From Cladocopium goreaui (lineage: Eukaryota > Sar > Dinophyceae > Suessiales > Symbiodiniaceae): a stretch of DNA of 64,000 nucleotides. The stretch lies in the NCBI GenBank assembly GCA_947184155.2, contig CAMXCT020002015.1, positions 55,265 to 119,264 of the forward strand, written 5' to 3'. Within the stretch, counting starts at the first letter, position 1. Every line of letters starts with the position of its first letter. The notes below the pieces were generated by a model. It ran no database searches, had not been told where the DNA came from, and worked only from the letters and a program-made list of their open reading frames with translations. Of this stretch, positions 1 to 9,935 are shown piece by piece. The translations under genes were made by a program, and so were the position numbers.

Positions 1-1
1 C

Positions 2-2101
2 TGGCCAGCTGCTGAGGGTGCCACGGCCAATGAACAGGCAGCCGAACTCTACTGGGCCTATTCCCGTGCTAAAGCACACTGGAGGTCGTTCATGGGCAAG
101 CCGACCCGCAAAGCACGTAGGTTTGCTCGGAGGACAATCAACAAAGGTGGAAAAGGCGGTAAGACAAAACATGGAAAACCCAAAGGCAAGATCACCAACA
201 CTTCATCTTATCTGTCAGAACTCAATGAATCCCAGCTCATGGAAATTTTCCCAGCCTTTAGGGCAAAAGGTGGAAAGAAGGGAGCAGGGAGTGGAAAGGG
301 TAAAGGCAGAAAGGGCAATCCAAGAGGCCCGGATGGACGTAGGATGAAATGCCACGAATGTGGTTCGGAAGAGCATTTGGTCGCCAAATGCCCTAGACGG
401 GCTGCCGCCACCGACACGTCGCAGAACCTGTTTGTAGACTTGGACACCGCCGATCAAATTCCTCCAGGAGTAATCACATCAACCACGGTCCTCATGGTTA
501 ATGAAGTAGATGTCAATGTTGGACAGGAATCCGGAACTGATCATTGGTCAACAGTTTCTGGTGGACCTCCATCAAATGCATCCACATTGCCAGCTGCACC
601 TCAGGACCCGTGGGCCAACAGTGATCCTTGGAGGCGGTACCACGAGAACAGGACGGGGAGGCAGGTCGTTGGGGGGATTGTAAACCCTATGCCACCACTG
701 CCGCGCACGACCCGGACAGTGGATATGGCCGACCAATCCCTGTACATGCAGAGTGTCTTCAACGGCTTGAATGGCCTGATGCATCCGACCACTGAACCAC
801 GATCATTCGGACCGCCACTGATGAACCAATTTACCCATAACACCCCATTAGCCACTAATCCAACGAATAATCCTCCCCAGAATAACCCCACTAATCCACA
901 GGGTAGAAATGTAATCAATGAACCATTTTTACAGCAACCTGTTGCAGAATCGACTACTATTCAAGAACCATATGTTGCCCAAAACATGCAACCACCACCA
1001 ATGCAACCGCCACCGGTCCAACGGCACGAAGTGCCGCAACACCCACTGATCGTGGGACCAGGGGAGATCCCCACGGTGATCCTTCGGCATCCGGCCCCGG
1101 AATTACCGGAATGGGCATTAATGCCCGAGTTCAATTTCCTGCAGGGAACTGCCTCGGAGGTGCATGCACCGACCTATCATCCGATTGTCTCAGAGAATGC
1201 TATCAGCACTCTTGACCCAATCCGTAGTCAAGTTGTGGGGGACTTTCATCAGACAAGCCAGCTGCGTGAGGTCCCAATAGCTTCTAGAGTATCCGGACAG
1301 GTCAATGAACCAGCATTCAACCATCCGCAGGTACGTGCTCTTCATCATCAACACCGGACAATGATGACCTTGCAGGAGATGAGGAACAGAGACTCGGAAG
1401 GTTCGAGGAGTGAGGTGAATCCGGCCCCCACTGCTGTGCCCTCTAACAATGCAGAGCCCATGGTAACTCCACATGTCGAACAAACCAATGTTGAATACTT
1501 AGGGGATGAACACCGCTGCAGCATCTGTTTGGAAGAATACAATGCAGGAGAACAACTGGTGCGATTGACCTGCAGACACACCTTCCATGAGAACTGTTGG
1601 ACTGAGATTCTTTTGAGGGAAGAAAATCCAACATGCCCATGTTGCCGTGGCGGGGGACATGTAGTTGCACACTATCGCTACATTGCACCCACATCTCCAA
1701 GAGCAGATCAACATGATGAGTTTAGGACACCACATGGGACCCCCACTTTTCCATGGTGGCCAGATGCTCCAGAAGCAGCTGGAGCCGCATCAGCCTACCA
1801 CTCATCCACTCAAGTGCCTGGTCACCAATCAATTGTAGTTGATCCCGGGGCATGGACCAATCTAGCAGGTCAGCAATGGGCTGAACGTCAAGCCACAGCC
1901 GCGCGGAATGCGGGCCTGAGGTCGACGCGCAAGTCCATGACCAATCCAATGGCTGTCAGGGGAGTTGGACAGGGTACCCAAAGCTGTACGCATGTAGCCA
2001 CATTGCCAATATCATTCACCCCCGATCTCAGCAAGAAGAAGGTGATGGTCCATTGGTTAGGGGAGAATCTGTATCATTCAATTTCGAAACCCCAATGGTA
2101 G
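2..2101 (+). CDS. Gag-like polyprotein with CCHC knuckle, RING-H2 finger and protease start (partial)
   Basis: The frame is open from the window edge; the first in-frame ATG at base 92 is probably internal, because the upstream codons also read as protein (Trp/Arg-rich, ending SFMGKPTRKARR). Counting from base 92, a basic Gly/Lys-rich tract (residues 5-85) leads into a retroviral-type zinc knuckle C-x2-C-x4-H-x4-C at 87-100. A Pro/Asn/Gln-rich segment follows, then a RING-H2 finger at about 476-520 (CSIC, then CRHTFHENC, then CPCC). Near residue 584, VVDPGAW followed by TNLAG looks like the active-site Asp region of an aspartic protease. The frame ends at 2101 before the protease does; its second half (LPALLGL) is in the next frame. 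The RING finger would make this part a possible ubiquitin ligase, which is inference. Confidence 0.8.
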   Translation, partial: WPAAEGATANEQAAELYWAYSRAKAHWRSFMGKPTRKARRFARRTINKGGKGGKTKHGKPKGKITNTSSYLSELNESQLMEIFPAFRAKGGKKGAGSGKGKGRKGNPRGPDGRRMKCHECGSEEHLVAKCPRRAAATDTSQNLFVDLDTADQIPPGVITSTTVLMVNEVDVNVGQESGTDHWSTVSGGPPSNASTLPAAPQDPWANSDPWRRYHENRTGRQVVGGIVNPMPPLPRTTRTVDMADQSLYMQSVFNGLNGLMHPTTEPRSFGPPLMNQFTHNTPLATNPTNNPPQNNPTNPQGRNVINEPFLQQPVAESTTIQEPYVAQNMQPPPMQPPPVQRHEVPQHPLIVGPGEIPTVILRHPAPELPEWALMPEFNFLQGTASEVHAPTYHPIVSENAISTLDPIRSQVVGDFHQTSQLREVPIASRVSGQVNEPAFNHPQVRALHHQHRTMMTLQEMRNRDSEGSRSEVNPAPTAVPSNNAEPMVTPHVEQTNVEYLGDEHRCSICLEEYNAGEQLVRLTCRHTFHENCWTEILLREENPTCPCCRGGGHVVAHYRYIAPTSPRADQHDEFRTPHGTPTFPWWPDAPEAAGAASAYHSSTQVPGHQSIVVDPGAWTNLAGQQWAERQATAARNAGLRSTRKSMTNPMAVRGVGQGTQSCTHVATLPISFTPDLSKKKVMVHWLGENLYHSISKPQW

Positions 2102-4023
2102 AAGGTGAAGGCCGAGACCTCCCAGCACTACTTGGTTTGAGGAGTATGAGCAACCATAATGCCGTGCTAGAAATGGCACCTGGCAGGGAAATGCTCACCC
2201 TCACGGCCACGAGTAGCTATACCATTAATTGGGGTTCGGATGCGATCCACATTCCACTTGAGAGAGCCCCCAGTGGTCATCTGGTGTTTAGAACTGACGC
2301 ATTCCAGAGCATTCCCAGGAGAGGTGGTGGTCTACCCCCAACGGTCTATGGGTTATATAGCCACATGAATCGTCAGTACCAAGATACCCCAGATGTTCCC
2401 ATTGGCGTAGCCCCAAGTGATAATCCGTATGCAGATGTCCCTGAAACACCAGCAGAAGCACCTGCCAGATCATCCACAGAAGCCCCAGCCAGGAGTGCAA
2501 CACGAACTGGACAACCATCTCCAGTATCACCATCACCAACCCCATCACCTGCATCACCATCACCACCGCCAAAGACAGGACAACCATCATCAGAACCACC
2601 TCAAGCGTCAAGACCAACACCAACACCTGCACCGCCATCACCACTGCCAAAGGCAGGACGACCACCATCAGAGCCATCTCAACCAACAAGGCCAACACCA
2701 ACTGAGAGTACATCATTTCCACCAGCACCACCACCCGAAGCGACTGTAGCAGCAGTTCCAACATACCTAACACCACAGGCAACAGTGATGACAGCAACAA
2801 CAGAAGCAAACACAGCCAAAGCAACGACTCCGATCAAGGCCATGCCGGCGAAACTCGGTGCGCCTGCAGTAGCAGCACCAACCACCACCGCACCAACATC
2901 CACACAACCAGCAAAAGCAGCAACACCAACCATCTCAACAACAGCACCTGCAAAACCGCCGACGCCAACACCATCACAACCACCACATCCAATTCCGGCG
3001 ATGCCATCGCAGCATCATCCACCACCAGCGAAGCCAGCGGCACCATCAACTCCCGAACCATCAATGCCAGCGCGACCACCAGCACCAACACCATCATCAC
3101 AACCAAAACTCCCAATGGCAAAAGCCCCAGGACCTATCAATAGACCAAGAGCGCCTGCTGACACCCCTGCCAAAGCAGCACCGACCCCATCCATAACAGC
3201 TACGACAGCAGCTGCGGAGGCAGAAACAGGAGCAGTGCCGATACGGTCAGAACCAACCAGAACTGCAACTAGCACACCTGCCCCCAAAGCCACCACTGAG
3301 AGAACATGGCGCGGGGCAGGTAAAGCCGCTACACCTCATCCACAGCCAACACCAGGAGCAAAGGAGTCAACACCAAAACCATCAACACCAGCTACAAGAA
3401 CGAGAGGAACCACTGACACTGCTACAGCGACAACATCACACTCATCACCGCGCATCGCGCCCAGCAAATCACCATCACCTGTAAGGTCACCCTCCAGCGG
3501 CACCGACGTGGCAGCAAAGGCCAAAGCACTGAGGCGAGTTCCCCGCCCAGTGCCTAAAGGACCGCCACGGGGGTCGGTGGGAGCCGCTGTTACCGGCGCA
3601 ACGCCGGCCAGCAAGGCGCCACCTCCGAAGGCCCCGGAGCCTGGGATGACTATGAGTGTGGAGATTGAAGGCCTATCGATGCCGGTAGAGGTACCTACCC
3701 CAACGGTTCCACTTAATCTAGCCGGACCTCCTAAGACAATTCCACCTAGACCTGGGGCCCCTAATGAATCAGGAACATTATTAAAGGAACCCCCAGCAGA
3801 ACCATCCTCATCCACGAGGGCACCAGTGACACCACCAAAAGAGCCCTCTGGACCTTCACCGATGCAGCCTAAGGAACCTCCTGGGCCACCACCAGGGTGG
3901 ACCCCTGCAACAAGTGAACATCCTCCTAAGGCTAAAGCTTGGGTAAGGATTGGATGGGGCGACGGTGAAGTCAGACAAACGTCCGAAGTAAGATCAATGA
4001 GACCACGGGGTAGGGACCAGTAA
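1885..4023 (+). CDS. Element 1 middle frame: protease C-terminal half plus Pro/Thr/Ala-rich linker
   Basis: This frame opens after a TGA at 1882-1884, overlaps the upstream frame by about 217 bp, and ends with TAA at 4021-4023. Its first recognisable part (about 2095-2170) carries VEGEGRDLPALLGLRSM, which resembles the C-terminal part of retroelement aspartic proteases (the ALLGL strand). From about 2430 to 3650 the product is low-complexity Pro, Thr, Ala and Ser with almost no hydrophobic core, so it is probably a disordered linker. It ends in a short ordered-looking piece (WVRIGWGDGEV). It has no convincing start codon of its own, so I read it as a frame-displaced part of the polyprotein, not a gene. 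Confidence 0.7.
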   Translation, partial: TSSHSRAECGPEVDAQVHDQSNGCQGSWTGYPKLYACSHIANIIHPRSQQEEGDGPLVRGESVSFNFETPMVEGEGRDLPALLGLRSMSNHNAVLEMAPGREMLTLTATSSYTINWGSDAIHIPLERAPSGHLVFRTDAFQSIPRRGGGLPPTVYGLYSHMNRQYQDTPDVPIGVAPSDNPYADVPETPAEAPARSSTEAPARSATRTGQPSPVSPSPTPSPASPSPPPKTGQPSSEPPQASRPTPTPAPPSPLPKAGRPPSEPSQPTRPTPTESTSFPPAPPPEATVAAVPTYLTPQATVMTATTEANTAKATTPIKAMPAKLGAPAVAAPTTTAPTSTQPAKAATPTISTTAPAKPPTPTPSQPPHPIPAMPSQHHPPPAKPAAPSTPEPSMPARPPAPTPSSQPKLPMAKAPGPINRPRAPADTPAKAAPTPSITATTAAAEAETGAVPIRSEPTRTATSTPAPKATTERTWRGAGKAATPHPQPTPGAKESTPKPSTPATRTRGTTDTATATTSHSSPRIAPSKSPSPVRSPSSGTDVAAKAKALRRVPRPVPKGPPRGSVGAAVTGATPASKAPPPKAPEPGMTMSVEIEGLSMPVEVPTPTVPLNLAGPPKTIPPRPGAPNESGTLLKEPPAEPSSSTRAPVTPPKEPSGPSPMQPKEPPGPPPGWTPATSEHPPKAKAWVRIGWGDGEVRQTSEVRSMRPRGRDQ

Positions 4024-4160
4024 CCCAACATACATACCTGGCAGAAGATGATCTATTTCAACCACCGACCAAGGCCCTGATTATCGATGAACATCATGAT
4101 GTTCCAGCCTATTTCCAACGACACCAATATGAAGTAGATGTTATTGACCCTCGGACCATC

Positions 4161-7100
4161 ATGTACACCAAACATCAAGCCCCGAAGAACATCAGACTCG
4201 GCCATTATAAATTTGTTTGGATAAATGCCCCCATTCGAGGTAAGCATATTCCCCCTGATAAGTATAGTGCTTGCTTAGAAGAGGTGAGGCAGTTGCTTTT
4301 AGCATCCGAGGAGTCAAACACCTTCTGTGTCCTGATTGGAGCATTCGGCGGAATTTGGAGACATCCCGGCATTGAACAAGTTGCCAAGACCGAACACTGG
4401 AAGAAGTGCTATCATAGATTATGCCATTTCAGTTTAAAGGTAGATCACTCCTCCAAGCATCCGTCCAGTGCATGCATTGTGACCTTGTCATTTGGCCTGC
4501 CGTCCATGGTTAGTCACTCATGTAAATGTGAAGTGAGCACTCATTACATGGACTGGTTAAAAGAATACTGTGACAAGCAGCGATGCGATGCCATGCGCTC
4601 CATATCTTTAGTCGTACTCAAAGAATGTGCATCCGAGATGACGATTGATCCCAAGGGTGAGGTGTGCACTTCAACTTCACAGGGAACACCCGACTTGCAC
4701 GGTACAGACCAGCCGGTCGGCCGTGAAACCGATGAACATTTAAGAGAGGATCAACAGGATGCATATCCCACTTGGCAGAAGGTTCAGCAGAAAGAAAAGG
4801 AGAAGAAGCTTAAAGCGGAGGGTAAACATAATCCTAAGAAACGCAAGTTCGTCATTGAAGATCACCACGACGACTGCGGTAGTGACCTTAGTGGATTAGG
4901 CCCCCATGTAATGGAAGAGGATAACTTAGCCCCCCAAGATTTAGCCCTTTTCCTAATGACCAATTATGCCAATTCCAGAGTGCGCCAATCCGAATCACTC
5001 GAGCATGCATTGATTCAAGCCAGTGCCGACTCGTCACCATTAGATGTCATTGAGATTTGCGGTGGTGAAGCCAGATGCACCACAGTAGCCATCCGCCGAG
5101 GACTGAGAGCCGGAGACAACTTTGACATCATATGTTCATGTGACTTGAATGATGAATCCAATCAAAACAAAGTCATCAAGTATATAAAGGAATCCAAACC
5201 ATTGGTTACTATCATGGCACCCACGTGCACACCTTATGGACCCATGTCAAATATGGTTAAACATGTCAATTGGGAGTCATGGAAAAGAAGTTTGGATTAT
5301 GCACGACCTCATGTAAAATTTTGTGGACGTGTTGCATTACTTGTTGAAAAGATGGGTTTATTCTTTATAACTGAACAACCACATCCATCAAAGCTTTGGG
5401 AAGAATCCGAATGGCAGGAAGTATTAAAACTGTCTACTACTGTCAGCATCGTGATTCACCAATGCATGACAGGCCAAAAGGGCCCTGATGGAGGACCAGC
5501 TAAGAAACCCACGAGATTCATCGCCAATCATAGGGCTCTCTTAGAACCATTGACCAAGTATGTTTGTGATGGAAGTCATGAGCATGAATTACTCGAAGGA
5601 GGGAAAGCTAGCCATTGTAAACTGTGGACATGGAAACTAGCTACATCTATAGTAGATGGAATAACCAACCTTCGAGAACTGGTCAACTCCAGAGAGTATG
5701 CCTATCCAACTATCGGCACGAGCACTGATGCATCCGAGCCAAGCAGTGAACCCGCCGATGACCCAGATAAGAGACCAGCAGTTTGCCCAGGATGTAAAGG
5801 ACATCTAAATAGGAATGATCCGAGGCACACCCGTGATCCTGATACCTGTAAATATCCTTTAGATGCCCCCATAATATGGACATGCCCTGGATGTAAGAAA
5901 ATGAAACCTGCTGGTGATAGTTCACATACTTATGCCCAAGGTGAGTGCAAGCACATGACCATAGCTCACCGTAAAGGCATCCATCGAAAAGGCCATCATC
6001 CCAGAGAACCAGCCAAGCGAGCTGATGAACTTCCGGTTCAAGACTCTCAGGCTCAACTGCCTGATGGAACCGATTTGGGAGCCGGTGAAGGAGCTGCTAG
6101 TAGCTCAGCCGCAGGGGCAGCACCTCCAGCAGAAGACAGGATTGTCCCCTTCAACCCAGATGACGGCGAACCCGCCGAAAGCAGACTCCGAGGCCCTTAT
6201 CGAAAGTTCCGGGATGCAGCCGCAGGTAGTGAACATCCATCCGACTGGTCTAGATTTGATGTCACTCATAGTCTAAAAGACTTGAGAAGTAGCCATGAAC
6301 CCACTATTATTCGAACACTCAGGAAGCTGCATTTAAGATGGTGGCATGCAGGCCCCACCAACATGACTAGCGTTTTAAGAAATGCAGGCATACCTGAAGA
6401 AGTCATAAGCTACATTCCTGACATCATTTCAACCTGTCGTGAGTGCCGTAAGTGGGCACCAAAAGCCAGAGACACTCAACCCTCAGTCTCTTCGGCCATG
6501 AATTTCAACGAAGTAGTAGAAACGGATTTGTTGTTCTATCGAGAACTTGTCGTACATCATTTCATTTGCAGAGCGACTAGATGGCATGTTGCTGTGGAAA
6601 CGCCCAACAAAACAGAAGATCAATTAATCACCAATTTTTACACAGCATGGGTATCCATCTTTGGTCCACCTCAACAGCTTGTCACTGATAGTGAAGCTGG
6701 TTTGACTTCATCCAGTGCTGAAGCAAGATTGAAACGCATGGGTGTAGTCTTAAAGATAAGAGGTAAGGACCAACACGCTCGGTACATCGAAAGGAGAGGA
6801 GCGATCTTAAGACATGCTATGCATGTGATGGAATCCCAAGCCATAAGAGAAGGCATTGACATCAACTTCCCATCATTACTTGCCAATAGCGTCTTTATGG
6901 GTAACGCACTAACACACATAGGAGGAGTTACACCCTATCAGGTAGTGATGGGAAGACAACCGGCTTGCCTTCCGCCAATTACTGACAACGCCGGCTTGGA
7001 AGAGAGAGTTGATGCTCGCATCCGTGAACTCGCATTGCAGTCTATGGTTTCAGCCACGAGTGCATCTCGTATCAAAAGAGCTTTGGGGTCCAAAACTGCC

Positions 7101-9935
7101 TTGTCGGGAGAAAACCGTTTTGCAAAAGGAGACTTGGTAGAATTATACCGAACGCCCCCGAGCAAAGACATGAGTGGCTGGACCGGTCCATACGAAGTCG
7201 TAGAGTGTGTAGCCGCAGATGGCATTGTAGCTCTTAAAATAAATGGACAGACCAGACCATATCGCCTCCAGGATGTACGCCCAGCACAATACTATGCAAC
7301 AGTTTCTCTTTATGGACACACCAATGCGGATATCTGTTTGAATGCCATGGAATACATCCATCAATTTTTGAATGAACTCCCCGATGGCCGTGTTGAAGTT
7401 TTTGGGTATGTAAATGACAGACTGACAAAAACCACCAAACGATGGCCCAAAATTTCAAAAGCACTAGAGTTCATCATAACCAATTCCCTTCAAATGGATG
7501 ATATTTACACTGTAAGAATTGGACATAAAATCAAACAGTTGCAAGATCTTGAAGACAGGTACCGCAATGTGATTTTCAATTGGAACATGAACAACCCAGA
7601 CGCAATGCTCATACATGTTGCCGATCACCCCAGACAAAACATCAATAAAATCTTTGGTCCACAGGAGTCCTTCGTCGCAACAATGCAGTGTTTTATGCTA
7701 GATAGAGATGTAGGAATGACACTTGATGATTTTGAGGAGAAAGTGCTGGACCGTCCGTCGGCTATGGCGCATCTCGATCGAGAGATCGAGGTGGGTCGTA
7801 GTGATGGGCGGCTCAGTACGATCGCCGAGGAATCTCAAGTTAGCATTGACTCTCCAGAGGTTGAAGCATTGTACATACAACATTTCGAAGGTGCTCCCAA
7901 AGAAATCCAAAGTGATCTCAAGGAGCTGTGCTGGGTAGTTCTCAACGAACCGGTAGATGAAGTATCAGGTGTGGAGATTAAAGATGATTGGTGTTACTTT
8001 TCAAATCCAGATAACCACAATGATTGGGATTCAATACCACCAATAGTCAGTCCAGATTTCGACGAATATGATCACACTTTTGAATTTGATGAAAATGATG
8101 AACCATTTCTTGAAGTGCTGATCTCAAAAAGTATCACTGAATGCTTCCAAGACAGTCGCGATGTGTCAAAGCCCAACATGATGAAAGTATTCCTTAATGC
8201 AGAAGCCAAGAAAGAAGTCATCGAAAGAGATACGGACCTGCTTACTGCTAAGGAACTAATTAACCATCGTAAAGAAGTTGATGAAGCAACAGTTAAAGAG
8301 TACGAAACCTGGCATAAGTATGGTTGCTTTGAACGAATCCCCAAAAAGAAATGTAAGGTTCTGATTGACGCTAAGCTAGTTTCTAAGTGGAAATACGTAG
8401 ACGGGAAGCGCATCATCAGGATGCGATTGGCCTTGCGAGGGTTCAAGGAACCGCAAACCGAAGATGAAGTGAACTTCTCGGCCACTGCGCAAAGAACTTC
8501 TCAAAAGATTCTAGCTAGTGAAGCAGCCTGCCACAAGGACTGGAGCTTTGTCGCCGTGGACATAAGTAAAGCATTTCTTCAAGGGCTTACCTTTTCCGAG
8601 ATGAATAAATTGACCGGAGAGCCCGAAAAACACATAAGCTTTACAGTCCCGGCGGGAACAGCCAAGCATCTCAGACGTATTCCAGGATATGAAGACTTTG
8701 ATGAGCGATCGGAAGCTCTCAAATGTTTGAAGCCTGGTACTGGCTGCAGAGACGCTCCTAGAGCATTCAACTTGAGGCTCATCAACATCCTCAAGGAATT
8801 AGGGTTCCGGGCATCTTTATATGACCCCCAACTGTTAATGTTACATAAGAAAGGAACCCTAGTCTTAGCCATAACCGTCCATGTAGATGATATCAAAATG
8901 GCAGGTCTGAAATCAGAAATAGACTCTTTGGTTAAAACTCTGGAAGGGCATTTTGGGAAACTGACGTATCAAGAAAGTGAATTTACAAACTGCGGCATTT
9001 GTCATAAAAGACTCCCAGATGGAACTATTACTCTTGATCAGTCAGAATATCTTAGCGCATTAAAACCCATAAACCCAAAACACTATGCCAATCTCCAGAA
9101 GGATGCCCTATGCCCCGAGCACCTCAGAGCGCTGTATTGGAGCCTGTTAGGAGCCGTTGCCTATTCCGCCCTAACACAGGCGTGGGTATTAGTCTATATA
9201 ATTTCCCTCCAACGTGTAACCCAGAACCCCACTGTTACACATGTCAAAAGACTAAACGCACTCACCCGCGAGCTCCAGCGTCGTCCCCAGAAATTGGAGT
9301 ATAGCTCAATGACTTGTAGCAGGGCTGTTGAACTATACTCTGATTCAGCGTTCTCCAGAGAAAATGATAAGGGATACGCTTTGAGGGGTGCAGTATATCT
9401 TAGAATGGGCACTGATGCAAGAGGTGTGAAGAGATGCCATTTGATTGAGGCTGTTTCTCAATCTCATAAGCTCGTGGTGCGTAGCACATTCGCCGCTGAG
9501 CTGTTGGCACTCACTGCGTCCGTTGATCAAAGTTTTATAATCATAACTACCCTTCATGAAATTTGTTTCGGACCCCTTAATCCCCAATCCAGCATAAATT
9601 TAAGAGAAAACGGTGGTTACCTTATCGAACTCTATGTCTGGATAGACGCCAGGTCCGTTTTTAGTGCGGTAGAAAATGAAAACTTTAAATACCCAACGGA
9701 AAAGTCACTACTCTCTCATATCTCATGGATAAAGCAGCTGACAATTTCGAAAATTATTACTATCTTAGGATGGGTTGACACACGCGATATGGTTGCAGAT
9801 GGAATGACAAAAGGTTCCATCGATCGCTCGCAATTAATTAATGCCATGAGAGGGTTTGTACGAAGACTACACCCCGCTGAATTCATGAAGACCAGAGGGA
9901 CACGTCCTCTGGCAATCACAGATACCGAAGTTTGA
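4161..9935 (+). CDS. Copia-type Pol: methyltransferase-like domain, integrase, reverse transcriptase, RNase H
   Basis: 1924 codons without a stop. The frame is open from 4014, just after TAG at 4011-4013; 4161 is the first in-frame ATG. Residues about 294-410 resemble a degenerate cytosine-C5 methyltransferase: EICGGEARCTT (motif I-like, E298), PTCTPYGP (motif IV-like, C356) and TEQPHPSKLW (motif VI-like, E405). Two Cys/His clusters follow at about 535-620. Integrase shows the HH-CC zinc site (H724, H729, C759, C762) and acidic residues D789, D843, E877. Reverse transcriptase shows VDISKAFLQG (D1467) and the catalytic HVDD (D1576, D1577), the copia form of YxDD. RNase H starts near D1728 (YSDSAFS). 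The long intact frame suggests a young element despite the two upstream frame breaks. Confidence 0.92.
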   Translation: MYTKHQAPKNIRLGHYKFVWINAPIRGKHIPPDKYSACLEEVRQLLLASEESNTFCVLIGAFGGIWRHPGIEQVAKTEHWKKCYHRLCHFSLKVDHSSKHPSSACIVTLSFGLPSMVSHSCKCEVSTHYMDWLKEYCDKQRCDAMRSISLVVLKECASEMTIDPKGEVCTSTSQGTPDLHGTDQPVGRETDEHLREDQQDAYPTWQKVQQKEKEKKLKAEGKHNPKKRKFVIEDHHDDCGSDLSGLGPHVMEEDNLAPQDLALFLMTNYANSRVRQSESLEHALIQASADSSPLDVIEICGGEARCTTVAIRRGLRAGDNFDIICSCDLNDESNQNKVIKYIKESKPLVTIMAPTCTPYGPMSNMVKHVNWESWKRSLDYARPHVKFCGRVALLVEKMGLFFITEQPHPSKLWEESEWQEVLKLSTTVSIVIHQCMTGQKGPDGGPAKKPTRFIANHRALLEPLTKYVCDGSHEHELLEGGKASHCKLWTWKLATSIVDGITNLRELVNSREYAYPTIGTSTDASEPSSEPADDPDKRPAVCPGCKGHLNRNDPRHTRDPDTCKYPLDAPIIWTCPGCKKMKPAGDSSHTYAQGECKHMTIAHRKGIHRKGHHPREPAKRADELPVQDSQAQLPDGTDLGAGEGAASSSAAGAAPPAEDRIVPFNPDDGEPAESRLRGPYRKFRDAAAGSEHPSDWSRFDVTHSLKDLRSSHEPTIIRTLRKLHLRWWHAGPTNMTSVLRNAGIPEEVISYIPDIISTCRECRKWAPKARDTQPSVSSAMNFNEVVETDLLFYRELVVHHFICRATRWHVAVETPNKTEDQLITNFYTAWVSIFGPPQQLVTDSEAGLTSSSAEARLKRMGVVLKIRGKDQHARYIERRGAILRHAMHVMESQAIREGIDINFPSLLANSVFMGNALTHIGGVTPYQVVMGRQPACLPPITDNAGLEERVDARIRELALQSMVSATSASRIKRALGSKTALSGENRFAKGDLVELYRTPPSKDMSGWTGPYEVVECVAADGIVALKINGQTRPYRLQDVRPAQYYATVSLYGHTNADICLNAMEYIHQFLNELPDGRVEVFGYVNDRLTKTTKRWPKISKALEFIITNSLQMDDIYTVRIGHKIKQLQDLEDRYRNVIFNWNMNNPDAMLIHVADHPRQNINKIFGPQESFVATMQCFMLDRDVGMTLDDFEEKVLDRPSAMAHLDREIEVGRSDGRLSTIAEESQVSIDSPEVEALYIQHFEGAPKEIQSDLKELCWVVLNEPVDEVSGVEIKDDWCYFSNPDNHNDWDSIPPIVSPDFDEYDHTFEFDENDEPFLEVLISKSITECFQDSRDVSKPNMMKVFLNAEAKKEVIERDTDLLTAKELINHRKEVDEATVKEYETWHKYGCFERIPKKKCKVLIDAKLVSKWKYVDGKRIIRMRLALRGFKEPQTEDEVNFSATAQRTSQKILASEAACHKDWSFVAVDISKAFLQGLTFSEMNKLTGEPEKHISFTVPAGTAKHLRRIPGYEDFDERSEALKCLKPGTGCRDAPRAFNLRLINILKELGFRASLYDPQLLMLHKKGTLVLAITVHVDDIKMAGLKSEIDSLVKTLEGHFGKLTYQESEFTNCGICHKRLPDGTITLDQSEYLSALKPINPKHYANLQKDALCPEHLRALYWSLLGAVAYSALTQAWVLVYIISLQRVTQNPTVTHVKRLNALTRELQRRPQKLEYSSMTCSRAVELYSDSAFSRENDKGYALRGAVYLRMGTDARGVKRCHLIEAVSQSHKLVVRSTFAAELLALTASVDQSFIIITTLHEICFGPLNPQSSINLRENGGYLIELYVWIDARSVFSAVENENFKYPTEKSLLSHISWIKQLTISKIITILGWVDTRDMVADGMTKGSIDRSQLINAMRGFVRRLHPAEFMKTRGTRPLAITDTEV

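Larger units (their letters stand above)
1..9935 (+). mobile_element. Ty1/copia-like LTR retrotransposon (element 1), 5' end outside window
   Basis: Domain order is zinc knuckle, RING finger, aspartic protease, low-complexity linker, methyltransferase-like domain, integrase, reverse transcriptase, RNase H. Integrase before reverse transcriptase is the Ty1/copia order. The coding sequence is split into three frames, each step being -1 (or +2): the first inside the protease at about 1885-2101, the second at 4014-4020. The first frame is already open at base 2, so the 5' LTR and most of gag lie upstream of the window. The 3' boundary is not resolved. It must lie before about 10315, where a repeat shared with the ankyrin units begins. 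No LTR pair can be tested. Confidence 0.9.

Noticed and set aside
2834..4031. Minus-strand frames over the Pro/Thr/Ala-rich linker
   Set aside because: Low-complexity complement (Gly/Val/Leu-rich) of the real coding strand.
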